DNA of 60,000 bases, taken from positions 312,001 to 372,000 of the forward strand of contig CAIIXF020000010.1 of assembly GCA_903813345.2 (NCBI GenBank), read 5' to 3'. Under the pieces are notes generated by a model that did not search any database, was not told the DNA's origin, and was given only the letters and a program-made list of their open reading frames with translations. Position 1 is the first letter of the stretch; every line of letters starts with the position of its first letter. This stretch comes from Owenia fusiformis (taxonomy: Eukaryota > Annelida > Polychaeta > Sabellida > Oweniidae). A program made the position numbers and the translations under genes. Positions 9,801 to 24,800 of this stretch are shown here, one piece after another.

Positions 9801-12800
9801 GATGGGGACACCCCTTTGGGAAATATCTAGCGATGTATGGATCTCATAATTTTTCCTAAGGTCGAATGATGAATTCCACCAAAATCATTCTTAATTCTGT
9901 CTGAAACTTCAAAGTCAAGGGGTCCCTTGTCAGGTGAGTAGAGAGCTCGATATTGTCGACCCATCTTCAATTTGTTTGAGATAATATTCTTTACAAGATA
10001 TGAAGTGTTACTGGGGGGGGGGTTGTCATCATGATAAGTATAGTAGCCGGGGTCCCTTGGGTCTCCATGCATTACTCTCTTCTTGCGAATGGCATTGGTG
10101 AGGAATGATTTAGTGGAGTCCGTAGTTCGACCTATGAAGAGAACCTAATGTATGTGTGTATATATTTATTGCCCTTTATAAAAAGGAGATACATTCATGC
10201 AAAATATCAATATGTACAAACAATCAAACAAGCAAGCACAAAACAAATTCTAATCTATATAAATTGCCAGCGTCAGGCTACTGCGTTGACGTTTGTACAA
10301 AATATTTCAGAATAATTACTTAAAATGTCCAGTGAGTTTTAAAGCATATAGAGTGTACCTTCCCCAAGGTCAGTACATCCAGTTATGATCATTTACGTAT
10401 ATCATACACATATAATAATATGAGCATCAGTCAATAAAAAAGTACCATCAAATGACAATAATATAATATTGTTACTTTTACGGAGTTGGGTTAGGGGTAT
10501 TGCTATATCCTGCATTTCTGAATCTGTAGAGGAACCAACATCTATTATATCAGACGACTTCATACAATCCCAGAGAAATTAAGCATTCTACTTTATAAAG
10601 AGTACCTTCTCCAAGGTTGGTACTACCAGTTAAAACAAGAAAAAAGTTACACATTACACTCTGTACCTTCCCCAAGGTTGGTACTGTTCATCCATAATAG
10701 TTAGATATTAATTATATTTCAGTGAGAGAGGATAGTCCCCTAGTCGGCCCATGTACCTCCCTTGAGGGCCACCCTCCTCCACTGAATGAAGTTACAATAA
10801 TTGTGTAAGTTTGTTAGATATCGCTGACGGCACGTATATTGTTGCATGACTATACATGCAATATCTTTTAGACACGCAAGTGTTTGTTCGTTTGTAAAAT
10901 TACATTCTTCCGTACCAATGCCAAGGAGGTTTCTAACATTCATTTGGATATCCCATTCATAACAATGAGTATTAAGTTGGCATCCATACAAGGATCAATT
11001 GCCAGATATTTCCCAAATGGGTTCCGCTGTCTGTTTGAGAAATGGGTAGTGAGACAGCAGAGGTGTATAGACCATGATGGACACGATGTTGAACACCTAT
11101 ACCCTTGAGATACTATTAGTAAAATAAATAGGACAACATTTAAAAAATGTGAACATTCAAACAAAACAAATCCTTTTGCCTGCTCCGCCTACCATAAGAA
11201 CCATAGCAACCATAACTTTTTTCTTTATAAACTCATTCCTGTAATTTAGGATTTCAATGTATGAATAGTGGAGGTATACTGAGTCAAAATTTCAGCCAGA
11301 TTGACTCAGAAACAAAAAATAGAGTATCTTTATGAGCGCCTTCAAATCATATTTCAAAACCGGTACCTACACTTCACAACACACTGGCCAAATATGAAGT
11401 TCAAGTTTGATGGGGACGGGGGGGGGGCATTTTTGAAAAGTTACAGCTGAGCATGATCGTTATGAGGACAACTGATTACGTATGATTAACAGTACTCTGC
11501 GGAGAAGGTTTTTAATTTTGTTTGCAATGTGTCCCATTGGATATTGTCATGTATCTTCGTGCTTTGGGAATTTTGCATTGAATACTGCATAATGATAATA
11601 CGCATCACGAATTGACGTACCGAGTGCTCACTGCATTCACTTCCAATGGTCTCCCTTTCGCTACACGTGTATCCACTTGTTGAGTCTCCCTTGCAATATT
11701 CATCAACCATGCAGTCGTCGGCACTCATACAGCGACTGCACCTATGCTCGTTGCACACAAGATCTAGCTCACAATTCTATGAAAACATATCCAGAATGCT
11801 TGAAAACTGGTAATTACTCAGAATTGTAACCAATTGTTTATTTTGTAGTACCTCCGATAGAATTTTTCTGGAAACATACTTCTGAAACTTGGACCAATCG
11901 TTGGCAATGGTTTGAAATTTAACTTGGTGGCACCGAATGAATAAAAATCGTCATTAAGATTACCAATCTGAATAAAGAATAAGCTCAATTTTAAATGTTA
12001 CATAATCTAATTATGATATTGATATACAAACTAAGGGAGCTCTGGGAAAACACATGACACCATCGGAAAAACACATGACACAATCACATTGCTAGGATGT
12101 CTCGTATAAGCCTTGTTTAATTGAAACGACTAGGGTAGAAACCATCAAAATAACAGAAAGCAAATAAATTATGACATTCAGATTATCAAATGTTGGAAGC
12201 ATAAACCTTATGAATTCCAATGAAAGTGTCATGTTTCAAATTTGAATTTTACACATAATTTTGGGAATTTTAGAATGTCGTTTTTCTCAACCATACTTTA
12301 TTTCATATCCTAAACCCCCTTGGATTATTTTCTAGGGGTATACCGTTCTATTATTTGCCACTTAGAGAGGAAAGCTAAATAAACATTTCGACCATGTAGT
12401 CCCACAGGAAAAGGTAGTTGACAACCTTAAAATATGAGAATAAATAGGCCATGGACAAAATATTCGTAGAAATCGTAAGATAAATATCGTACATCATTTG
12501 AAGAGCAATATCCTCCGAATCCTTGTCTTGACACACACGTATGATCTTTGCACAATCCTCCTACACAGTCAGCGTCCTCTCGGCAGTCAACACATCTCAA
12601 CTCTGAATACTCTTCGCCAACACAATGTCCTGTGTTACATTCCTTGAAATACATTCATATCCATTATAGTCATATAAAAAGGTCATGGTTATATAATTCC
12701 AATGCTTTGAAAACAGACAATGAAAGACACGTAAACCGTCGTGTTCATACTTACAGTGTCTGCATTACAGATGGTTCCAACATTTTCTTTAATTGCACAG

Positions 12801-15800
12801 TAGTATCCCATTTCACCTACAGGACGCTTACAATACTCTTCCAATGTACAGTCACTGTCGGAATCACATAAACTACAGACGCCTTTATTGCATTTTAATC
12901 CAGCAACACATTCCTGAATATGAGAATATTAAAAACTATTTAACAAATGTGTCACATTAAAAAAGATAAAAATAAAGTTTAGGTGGCTGCCCTTAACTAG
13001 TAACTTGGTATCCATTATGTTAAACTGCCCCCCCCCCCCTCTTAAACGGTCAACATCCAATGGCAAAACCTGCTGTGTAACTATCAGGCACACACAACAT
13101 ATATGAGCGCAAAGGATACAACCAATATTATGATCCCAACATTGCCACCAATGTAATGATGCGATTGCACAGGGGAATGATCAAACCTAAGTGAATTGTA
13201 ACAAACTAGACTCAGTGATAAATGTATCACCTTGCATTTGAATCGAACCAAGATTTCAGCTAGAGAAAAAGTAGCTGCGTTATGAGACCAAGCTGCTACC
13301 CAAGGGTGCGTCTTTGGTATGATCGTAACTAATTACAATTCAATCTTTGAATACCATTGTCCACACATTCTTTAAGCTGTACTATAAATGCCACCAATTC
13401 GTATGTTGAGATGGTTCCCAAAACAGATCCAGTATTGATACAGTATTATGCTCCATTCATTCTAATGCAAAACAAATATAACTTACATCTTCTGCTTCAC
13501 ACGATTCTCCAAATACTGGTTTTCCAACACATGTGTTTGATTTACAAAGCTCATTGTCACAATCGCTGTCTTCTTCACATGCCACGCACATATTCTTTAC
13601 ACAGTGTCCTTTAAGGCAATTCTAAAGAAATACAAAGAGACACAACTACTACATGATTTACATAATGCTAAGATTACATGATTTACAAAGATAAGAAAAG
13701 TGAAAGTGACTCACGGAGGCATCGAGGCAAGGACTATCGATATCTTCCTTTGCGCTACATTCGAAGCCTGATGTTCCCTCTATGCTATTTGGATCCCCTG
13801 CCTTACAGTATTGCTGTTCAGTGCATCCCATGTCATCTCTACATCTACTGCAAACACCTGTGTTGCATACTAGATCCACCTCACACTCCTGAAAGGTGGC
13901 ATTGATAAAGTCATAATGTTTATTTAATTGTGTTCACATATTTCTTTACAATAAGGCCTCTTAAGAAGTCTATGGCTTTTCACATATCTTTTAAAATTAT
14001 CATTCTTATAGTTTGTGCAGGTTATAGTGAGACTCAAGTACCATACTCACTGTCTATTTCCTGCTGGGACTTGAATTATTGGGATATTAAAAGTTCTGTT
14101 TAAAGCTACGTAAGCTTTACACTAAATAAAGTAAAATGTATTTCCATAAAATTGTTCTTACGTCGTCCTCCTCACAAGGATCTCCAAACACCATTCTAGG
14201 AACACACGTGTTGTCAGTACACAATTCACCATTCTCACAATCTGACCTTTCTTCGCAATCAACACAAAGATCACCATCTCCACAGTGTCCACTTGCGCAT
14301 GCCTTAATACAAAAGATCGTTTAGTATTTCAAGTGGATATGTTATTTCCGCACATTTGACTGATTGACTAAACAAAGATCATGTGATACAAATCTTTGAT
14401 CGATGTTGAGTTGCTTGCGTATTGACTTCATTCGTTTATGATGCTTTCTCTCGAACAATCTCCTTAAAAATAGACAGATAAACAATATTAATGAAAAGTC
14501 CATATACATTATATATTATTTTTAAAATTAGATTTGTGCAAAACTTTTTGAACAACCCTTGTATTTACCAGTGAATCATCGCATTTAGCACCGAAGTATT
14601 CTTTTGGGCTACATCTAAATCCGTCTTTAGAATCCCCTTTGCAATAATGTTCGGCTGTGCAGCTACTGGGTTCTCTAGTACATGTACTACAAACACCCTC
14701 GTTGCACACGAGATCAGACCGGCAATCCTAAGTAAAACAATAGCTTTAAGTGATGTCAACATGTGGCGCTTATTAAGCCCGTTATTAAGACGGTAGAAAG
14801 TATATGTTAGAACAAATGCAACTAGAAATTGGCAACTCCACGGAGTAGCAAATCCCAACAAACATTATAAGTTTGAATCGTTGGATATCAAAATGTAGTA
14901 TTTACCATCTTATACTCTACACTTGATATACAAATAATGAGACAGACATCAGAGATTTACCCGAGTTCCATCAATTTAAGCATTTAAGTGACCAATTAGG
15001 AGTTTCAATGGCTCAAAATCATAAAGACAAAACAATATTTGAGATCAAATGTGTGTAATGTAACCATACATTGGAGAGATCTCTTAATTGTAGCTAATTC
15101 CCGATTTAGGCAGCTATTTCGAATTATCTAAGGCACGAATCAGAAAAACAATACCATAATTGTGATCTACTTTAAAATACCTTTTATTTGAGTATAATAT
15201 AGCCGTACTGAAAAGATCAGGCAGCTATTGTGATTCCGACATTGGGCGGCCATATTGAATTTTCCGAAGCCCGAATCAGTAAAAATGATACATTATTTTT
15301 ATACAAAGCCCAAATGTAAATAACAAGTTTTTGTATAAATTGTATATATTATGATAGCTTAGACTTGGTGCAGTGTAGTGTAGAGTAGTGTAGTGCAATG
15401 TAGCATAGTGTGGTCCAAAATTCCAGCCCCCGTGAACAGCTGAATATATGTGATGTCTTTACCGATGTTTGTTTTTGTTGCTGTTTTTCTTCTAGCAAAC
15501 GGACGGACGGGATGGCGGACGAACGAACGGACGGAGGGTTTCACTATATCCCCACAGAATGTTGTTCTTTTGAGATAATACGGCTAAATATGTAAAAAGT
15601 AAAATGCTTGAAAACAAGGATGTAATTATCTAACTCAGGGAAATATATGAAATGTTACATTAAACTAAGTTTTACATGAAAAACAACGTAAACAAATAAT
15701 CAAAAGAGAGGTAAATATACAATTAATATCCATTAGTGAGTTGAGTTTTACCTTATCTTCGCTACATGAACCTCCAAAATGATTCTTTTGGAAGCATGTG

Positions 15801-18800
15801 TTTTCTTTACAAAGATACTCATCTCCACAATCTGTTTGCTTTTCACATTCCACACAAACACCGACACAGTGTCCACTGCTACATTCCTGTGAATATACAT
15901 TACAATAGACACTCGCGATATGCAAAGCAAAACATAACTAAATAAGTTACTTTTTTCATTTTTTCAACTTAGTACTATATAATGTAAAAGGTACGACTCA
16001 ACTGTAACGTTTATTAATGAAGAGGATTGGTATTTAACATTATATTTTAAAAGTTACCCAAACAAATGTATGTTGATAACTCGGTCATTCAACATTGTTT
16101 TAAATCATATCTGGCACAAAAAGACCTTGTTCAATGTTCTTTTTACTGAATTTCATTGGTTTCAATGAAAATGCAGGGTTGCCATTTTTAACCACCCTGT
16201 ATACTTGTATTATTTATGACTCTAACCCCATGCCGAATTACTGAGTTATAAACATTTGTTTGGGTTACCGTTTTGACTCAACCTGTAACATAATTGAGGG
16301 TACAATTTACCGATGTGTGGTCGCATACAGCCCCGATTTCCTCCTTGGAACTGCAACTATATCCAGAGGTGGAGTCGCCTTTGCAGTATTCATTGTCTTC
16401 ACAGGTACGTTCTTCTGAACAAGTACTACATGCACCTTCGTTACATACGAATTCTAACAAACAGTCCTAAAACAATAGCAATGAACGTTGCATCAGAATA
16501 GAATCAAATACTTAAAAACACTCAATAAATGGAATTGTTTCATAAACGACTGCATATTAATCTTAATATCGGGCTAAATTAAAGAAGATATGTTGAGATA
16601 CAAGATTGACGATATCTTACTTTATTCTCACTACATGGACCTCCAAACAGTTTCCTTTGAACACATGTGTTTTCTTTACAGAGATAATCATCTCCACAAT
16701 CTGTTTGTTGTTCGCATTGCACACAAACACCAACACAGTGTCCACTGCTACATTCCTATAGATAAGTGTGGTACATTGTTAATTCATAAGTAGAACAAAA
16801 TAGTGAATTATAACATTCGTTAAATTGGAATCAGAGTCACAGCCTCTCAAGCATGTCTAGTTTTCCAGCATCAACATTATAAACCAGCCAACCCTGGCCA
16901 ATTTGTTAAATTTAAAGTAGCATTCAACAGATTTTCACAAACCGTCAAGCACAATAACGAGTAGGACTTACTGATGGGGTGTTACATATATCACCGATCT
17001 CCTCCTTGGAGCTACATCTATATCCAGTTGTTGGGTCACCTTTGCAGTATTCATTGTCTTCGCAGGTATTAGGTTCTTTTGAACATGAACTACAGACGTT
17101 GTCAGAACATACGAATTCTGACAGACAGTCCTGAAACAGTATGAATGAACGTTGTAACAACATAAAACCTGTGCATATGGGTGTACCGAAAATTTATTAG
17201 ATATTATTCGGAATTATTGATATCATACGACTAGCAATTAATTAAAGCATTGGACTACAAGAAAAACATAGAACAAAACTGACATGGAGGATGTACATTG
17301 TCTTACCTTATCTTCGCTACATGATCCTCCAAAGGATTTCCTTTGAACACATGTGTTTCCTTCGCATAGATACTCATCTCCACAATCTGTTTGCTTTTCA
17401 CATTCCACACAAACACCGACACAGTGTCCACTGCTACATTCCTGTGAATATACATAACAATAGACACTCGCGATATGCAAAGCAAAACATAACTAAACAA
17501 GTTACTTTTTTCATTTTTTCAACTTAGTACTATATAATGTAAAAGGTACGACTCAGCGGTAACGTTTATTAATGAAGAGGATTGGTATTTAACATTATAT
17601 TTTAAAAGTTACCCAAACAAATGTATGTTGATAACTCGGTCATTCAACATTGTTTTAAATCATATCTGGCACAATAAGACCTTGTTCAATGTTCTTTTTA
17701 CTGAATTTCATTGGTTTCAATGAAAATGCAGGGTTGCCATTTTTAACCACCCTGTATACTTGTATAATTTATGACTCTAACCCCATGCCGAATTACTGAG
17801 TTATAAACATTTGTTTGGGTTACCTTTTTGACTCAACCTGTAACATAATTGAGGGTACAATTTACCGATGTGTGGTCGCATACAGCCCCGATTTCCTCCT
17901 TGGAACTGCAACTATATCCAGAGGTGGAGTCGCCTTTGCAGTATTCATTGTCTTCACAGGTACGTTCTTCTGAACAAGTACTACATGCACCTTCGTTACA
18001 TACGAGTTCTAACAAACAGTCCTAAAACAATAACAATGAACGTTGCATCAGAATAGAATCAAATACTTAAAAACACTCAATAAATGGAATTGTTTCATAA
18101 ACGACTGCATATTAATCTTAATATCGGGCTAAATTAAAGAAGATATGTTGAGATACAAGATTGACGATATCTTACTTTATTCTCACTACATGGACCTCCA
18201 AACAGTTTCCTTTGAACACATGTGTTTTCTTTACAGAGATAATCATCTCCACAATCTGTTTGTTGTTCGCATTCCACACAAACACCAACACAGTGTCCAC
18301 TGCTACATTCCTATAGATAAGTGTGATACAGTTTTAATTCATAAGTAGAACAAAATAGTGAATTATAACATTCGTTACATTGGAATCAGAGTCACAGCCT
18401 TTCAAGCATGTCTAGTTTTCCAGCATCAACATTATAAACCAGCCAACCCTGGCCAATTTGTTAAATTTAAAGTAGCATTTAACAGATTTTCACAAACCGT
18501 CAAGCACAATAACGAGTAGGACTCACTGATGGGGTGTTACATATAGCACCGATATCCTCTTTGGAGCTACAACTATATCCAGTTGTTGGGTCACCTTTGC
18601 AGTATTCATTGTCTTCGCAGGTATTAGGTTCTTTTGAACATGAACTGCAGACATTGTCAGAACATACGAATTCTGACAGACAGTCCTGAAACAGTATGAA
18701 TGAACGTTGTAACAACATAAAACCTGTGCATATGGGTGTACCGAAAATGTATTAGATATTATTCGGAATTATTGATATCATACGAATAGCCATTAATTAA

Positions 18801-21800
18801 AGCATTGGACTACAAGAAAAACATAGAACAAAACTGACATGGAGGATGTACATTGTCTTACCTTATCTTCGCTACATGATCCTCCAAAGGATTTCCTTTG
18901 AACACATGTGTTTCCTTCGCATAGATACTCATCTCCACAATCTGTTTGCTTTTCACATTCCACACAAACATCAACACAGTGTCCACTGCTACATTCCTAT
19001 GAATAAGAATTATACATTGTTTATTCATAATGGAACAAAGTAGTGAAATGTTACATTCATTTAAATAATTATAGTAACGGTTTCAAGCATGTTGTTTTTA
19101 AATTGAAGTGGTATTTAATTTGTGTTCTAAACTTGTTTAAACTTTATATGTGGCCTTTAAAAAACAAAGAAAACAATTTACCGATGGGTAATCGCATACA
19201 GATCCGACATCTTCTTTGGAGCTGCAACTATATCCAGAGGTGGAGTCGCCTTTGCAGTATTCATTGTCTTCGCAGGTTAGTTCTTCTGAACAAGTACTAC
19301 ATGCACCTTCGTAACAAACGAAGTCTGATAAACAGTCCTAAAACAATATAAATAAAGTACAATAGCGCCGACATTCCAAAGGGCAATATAATGAATTATT
19401 ATATACCCAATATGTAACACTAATCCTGATTGGTCAATACCTTGTCACGTGTTCCGAAATAGATTTACTTTTTCCCTCGGAAAGTTATATTCCCTCAAAG
19501 GTGACGTCAGCGGGAATATACTTTTGAACTATTGCCCGCTGACGTCACGATTGCAACTTCTATTACCCTTGGAAACGTTTGCGCATCATCACTGCGCAGA
19601 CGAAAAACAGAGAAATGGAGGATGAGCACAAACACAAATCAACTCCGTTCACCATGACAGACGTGCGTGAACGATACAGTATAAGCAACGTGTATAAAGT
19701 TCCCTAAGCTCAATACGTCTGTCTGTCCTGCGGCTTCGGGAATAATACATTTGTAGAGGATATTTCCTCGGGGAAATAATTTACACTATTGCCCTCAAAG
19801 GCAGTCACTATTTGTATAATATTCGACTAAAGACCGAAGGCCCAAGGTACAATATTTCACAATTTTGCCCGAAGAAATGACGTTATTACTATTATTACCA
19901 CCATTAATGCCTAGGGCTGAAAAAGCAAAAACAGAGTACCAATGAACGGAAATTATATGCTTTGAATGAAGTTTCAATTCCCGGATAACATTGCCGGGCT
20001 GTTATTCCATTATTGGCCGCCACTATGGCCTGCCGCTATGACGTCACATATTGCTCAAGTCAATCATGATCAATGTTGTTAAATAAATGCCTGGTAAACT
20101 AATACTAATACCCTTAGAAGAGACCCGCCAAGGTTTAAATAATGGACGTTGCATCAGAATAGAATCAAATACTTAAAAACTTTGAATAAATGGAATTGTT
20201 TGATCGACGACTGCATATCTAATTAATATTAGGTTAAAACAAAGAAGATACGTTGAGATTCATGATTGACAATATCTTACTTTATTCTCACTACATGAAC
20301 CTCCAAACAGTTTCCTCTGAACACATGTGTTTTCTTTACAGAGATAATCATCTTCACAATCTGTTTTTTGTTCGCATTCCACACAAACACCAACACAGTG
20401 TCCACTGCTACATTCCTATAGATAAATATGATACAGTTTTAATTCATAAGTGGAAAACATATTAACAGTCTCTCAAGCATGTTCAAGTTTCCAGCATATC
20501 CTATAATAAGGAGTTTAAAATTAGCGTAAATAGCCCATTTACATTTACTATGCCTATACGTAGTTTTTTTATTGCACATAATTTGCACATAATTTTACAG
20601 GTATGTCCACAAATGTATGATCACTGTTTGTGCCAAATATGATGACATAACTCAATATAGTTATTGCGATAGAGTCAAAATTGCAAAACTTTTTGATGCA
20701 CCCAAGTAATTACCTATATTTTTATAAATGGCTGAAGATAGGTAATTTGGTATGACATTTGCTATGGCATTGGGCCCAATTTTAAGGATTTGGTATGAGA
20801 ATGCCCCGCCCCAAATTATGACTTTTGAGGATTGACAATGGCGAGATTTTTCCACTTTTTAGTATGAGAATGGTCGTGAAAAATATGTACCTCACACCCG
20901 TGATGTTGTATTAGTCTAGTAGTCTCACGTATCCTTAATTCGAGTTTTTAATTTTTTTCCTAATAGATCTGCCTTCTTCTCAAGGCCTTCTTCAGTTTGA
21001 GTATTAGCTTTTTTCTACTTTGGACATTTGGTATGTGATTGGTCCTATATTAAGATATAGTATGATATTGGTCTTATACTGTAGCTGAACATTTGGTATG
21101 GCATTGGTCTTATATTTTGACATTTGGTATCGCTTTTGGCCGTTATTTTTGTTGGTATGGGAACACATTGAAATTTGACATATTGGTATGGCAACATATT
21201 GACATTTGAGGGTTCAGCATAGGACCCCTGCCAAAACTTCTATACAGTGAACCCCCGGGCAAATTAGCAACACCCCCTTCACAATTACAGTAGCTACAAC
21301 ACGCTCTCTGAAATGAAACATGTTACTCACACACTTAATTAGATATGATACAAAGTTTGATTTGCAATGATATTAAATCAAGGAAAAAATAACATATGCA
21401 GAAAACGACATTTGAAGTTCAGAGATCATTAGAAGTGCATGCACATTTTTGACAAAGTGCATGTTTTAAATTACTCTTGATTTAAAAGATGGTGACACTT
21501 CTATAAAAATGAATGTGTCGTGTAATACAAACAACTTCGCCATCTTTCCGTGACATTGATGAAAACCTGATTTAAAAAGCTTGACAGATCAAATATATTT
21601 TTTGATAATAACATATTGCAAGCTTCGATGTAGCCCGTTTGAGCTGTGTTTTTGGTATCTAATGAAAGATAACGTACTTATCAATCCATTGGAAATACTA
21701 TGAAATTAAACGTAAGACTTAATTTTGCCATGTAATATTGAAAATATGCAAAGTGGGACTTTAAGTTAATGAGTATGGCTCACCGATGGGGTGTTACATA

Positions 21801-24800
21801 TATCACCGATCTCCTCCTTGGAGCTACATCTATATCCAGTTGTTGGGTCACCTTTGCAGTATTCATTACCTCCACAGGTACGTTCTTCTGAACATGTGCT
21901 ACAGGCACCTTCGTTACAAACATATTCTGATAGACAGTCCTTAAAAATATCAATAAACGATGCATCAAAATCTGATTGTATGAGCCTACTGAAGATTATT
22001 GGATAAATGGAATTATTTCATTAACGAATGAACAACAAATATTTGGCAAAGAAGTGGCACGACAAAAACTGACACTGAATCTCAAGATTTTCAGTACCAT
22101 ACCTTATCATTATTACACGAGCCTCCAAAAGGTTTCAGTACCATACCTTATCATTATTACACGAGCCTCCAAAAGGTTTCAGTACCATACCTTATCATTA
22201 TTACACGAGCCTCCAAAAGGTTTCAGTACCATACCTTATCATTATTACACGAGCCTCCAAAAGGTTTCAGTACCATACCTTATCATTATTACACGAGCCT
22301 CCAAAAGGTTTCCTGTTTACGCAAGTGTTTCCTTTACATTGATAATCATCTTCACAATCTGATTGCTGTTCGCATTCAACACAAACACCAACGCAGTGTC
22401 CACTGTTACATTCCTGTTGATAGAAATGATACATCGTAGAGATAAAGATAATAATATAAGTATAACTATTTCCCCTATTTACGGACCGTTTAGGCATCAA
22501 CAACTTTCGAGATGTCCCGTAGCAAAGTTGAATCACAGTGATTGTGACTGCAAGCTAATTACAGGCCACGTACAATATTTTCTTTTTGTGGGTTCATGTG
22601 GCAAGTGTTTTGATAGTTGATTAAAATATGTATATGGAGATTTTACAGATCGCACAACAATGTATCATCTTCAAGATTTCCCAGCCACATTTCTCAACGA
22701 TCACATACAGAGTGGGCCAATAAAAATTGGATCATTTTTCTTTTTATTCAATTTTCTTTATCATTGCAGTTCAGTCCATAAAAATTCAGACAATGGTAAA
22801 ATGATTATTAGTGAAAATCTTTAAGATAAAAATATGTATGTATGATTATTTTTGGTCATGAACATTTCCAAATGTTCTATGCTTGAGACATCATTGCTGA
22901 AAATACAGTATCTCATACCATACAATATATGCCATTCAAATGGTCTCAACACAATTTTCAAGCCTATCTTGTAAGTCAAGCATGAAGGTAATGCATGACT
23001 TACAAAAAAATTACAATCGATCGAAAAATGTTCCAATTTTTTATACTCAACGCAAGGGTTTCATGAACTTGTCCTCCGCCAACCTGGACGCTCAGTTTGA
23101 TCTGTGTTTGACAACAATTCATGGCTTGAATGACAGGTCGTGAGACATTTTGTGCCAGTTTTGAAAAAGAGCTAAGGTCAGTTAAGCTATATTATTCAAG
23201 GGTGACATGTCTCTTAGAGATAACTACATATGTTTTAATTGATGGAAATTGTGTTGAGACCATTTGAATATACATTGTATGGTATGGAAGATACTGTATT
23301 TTCATTCACACTCGCAGAATACAGATCATGACTATGACAAGCTAAAAATAATCATCGTGTATACATAATTTTTTCACAAATAATCGTTTTGCCATAATTT
23401 TTGTGGATTGAACTGAAAAATAAAGACAATTGAATAAACAGAAAAGTGTTCCAATTTGTATTGGCCTACCCTTTATATCTGTTTTGTTCTTGGTTTTCTT
23501 ATAAATAGTCTGGTGATTATAACCATTAGTGCTGGTATGGTACACCATTCCTTCTCAGAAACCTGTGTTCTTGAATGCAGTTTTTCTCATCAAATGAATC
23601 ACTTTCGAGCAATATACAAGGAAACATGATGCAAGCATTGATCTACATTTGGTCAAATTTGATTCAACTTTAAGACCAGTTCTATATGAATATGAGGTCG
23701 ATATGTTGATTGCAATATACATATTTTACTTTAGTTCATAGTGTCTTGTGAACCATATATTGAATATCTCAAATTCGAATCATTGATGGAGATTCAAATA
23801 CTTTACCAGTGATTCCTCGCACTTAACACCAACGTTTTCTTTTGGGCGACAGCTGTATCCAACTTTGGAATCTCCTTTGCAATACTGAGTGTCGCTGCAA
23901 TCGAGTTCATCTGCACATCTGCTGCAGACACCTTTGTTGCACACAAGTCCTGACTGACAAGCCTAAATAATTACGAACAGAAAGTGAAGGTCACGACTCA
24001 TATATCATTTGTCACCTTTGACACTTGTCAAAGAGCGATTCATTTTTAGTGGTTATGTGTACCTTTTACTTAGCCTATAATAATCATTTATTTTAACCAG
24101 CATTTATAAGTTTGTTTCAAAGATTTCAAAATTAAATTAAATGATATAGAAGTCAACAGTAATGCACCATTCAAATGTTTGCGTGAGACCCCCCCCCACA
24201 CGGGCATCGGTGGGGAATTTGGCGAAAGAAATTTAGCCTGTCCAATTCCTTAATCTAAAAATTTTGGATTAAATTTATCATCTATATTAAATCAAATAAA
24301 TTATGATGAGCTCATAATTAAATATAAGTAGAACGCGTAAGTGCATTTTTCCGAAGGGAGGGCAAAAACAAGCTTGACTAACCAATAATTAAGACACTGG
24401 TAAGTATTCTAGAATTCCTCTCTCCAGCGGTTATTCTCGGTGATAACACCCCTGGAACTATTCCCAACGTATAGATGAGTTATTTTCTTCTGTTGCCGAT
24501 ATGAGGGATCATTAGTTCACTGAATATTCCGATCATTTGCAAATTCCGAGAATCTTAAAGAGGCTCTATACCATAGGATAGCACGATCAAGGCCCCTCTG
24601 GACCTTTTCGCATATTGAGTTTCATCACATATTATCCGATCAACTTACCAAGGAAGAAGTCCCAAATCCCCCGCGTTCAGTGTTAATTTTTTCGATTGTG
24701 CTGACCGATCTAATTATTTTCGTTATCTGATTGGTCCTTGATTTCTTTATCATGACCCCGATTGGCTGCCTGGTTCAAGGTGTGTGTGAGCGCTTGTGTG

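Larger units (their letters stand above)
15752..17306. repeat. 1,555-bp tandem segmental duplication, unit 1
   Basis: Exons 19, 18, 17 and 16 with their introns recur 1,555 bp to the right. All exon starts, splice sites and an intronic MITE are offset by exactly 1,555. In the stretch I compared base by base (15889-16005 against 17444-17560) only four or five differences appear. Confidence 0.9.
17307..18861. repeat. 1,555-bp tandem segmental duplication, unit 2
   Basis: Second unit with exons 15, 14, 13 and 12. A partial third unit begins at 18862 with exon 11, but its next intron is shorter (185 nt against 424) and differs in sequence. The recent block duplication therefore covers two units. 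Confidence 0.9.

Noticed and set aside
10740-11164. Cysteine-containing - strand frames inside the fold-back element
   Set aside because: No cysteine pattern of the A/B modules, no splice sites, starts only at non-ATG codons, and they overlap the inverted arm.
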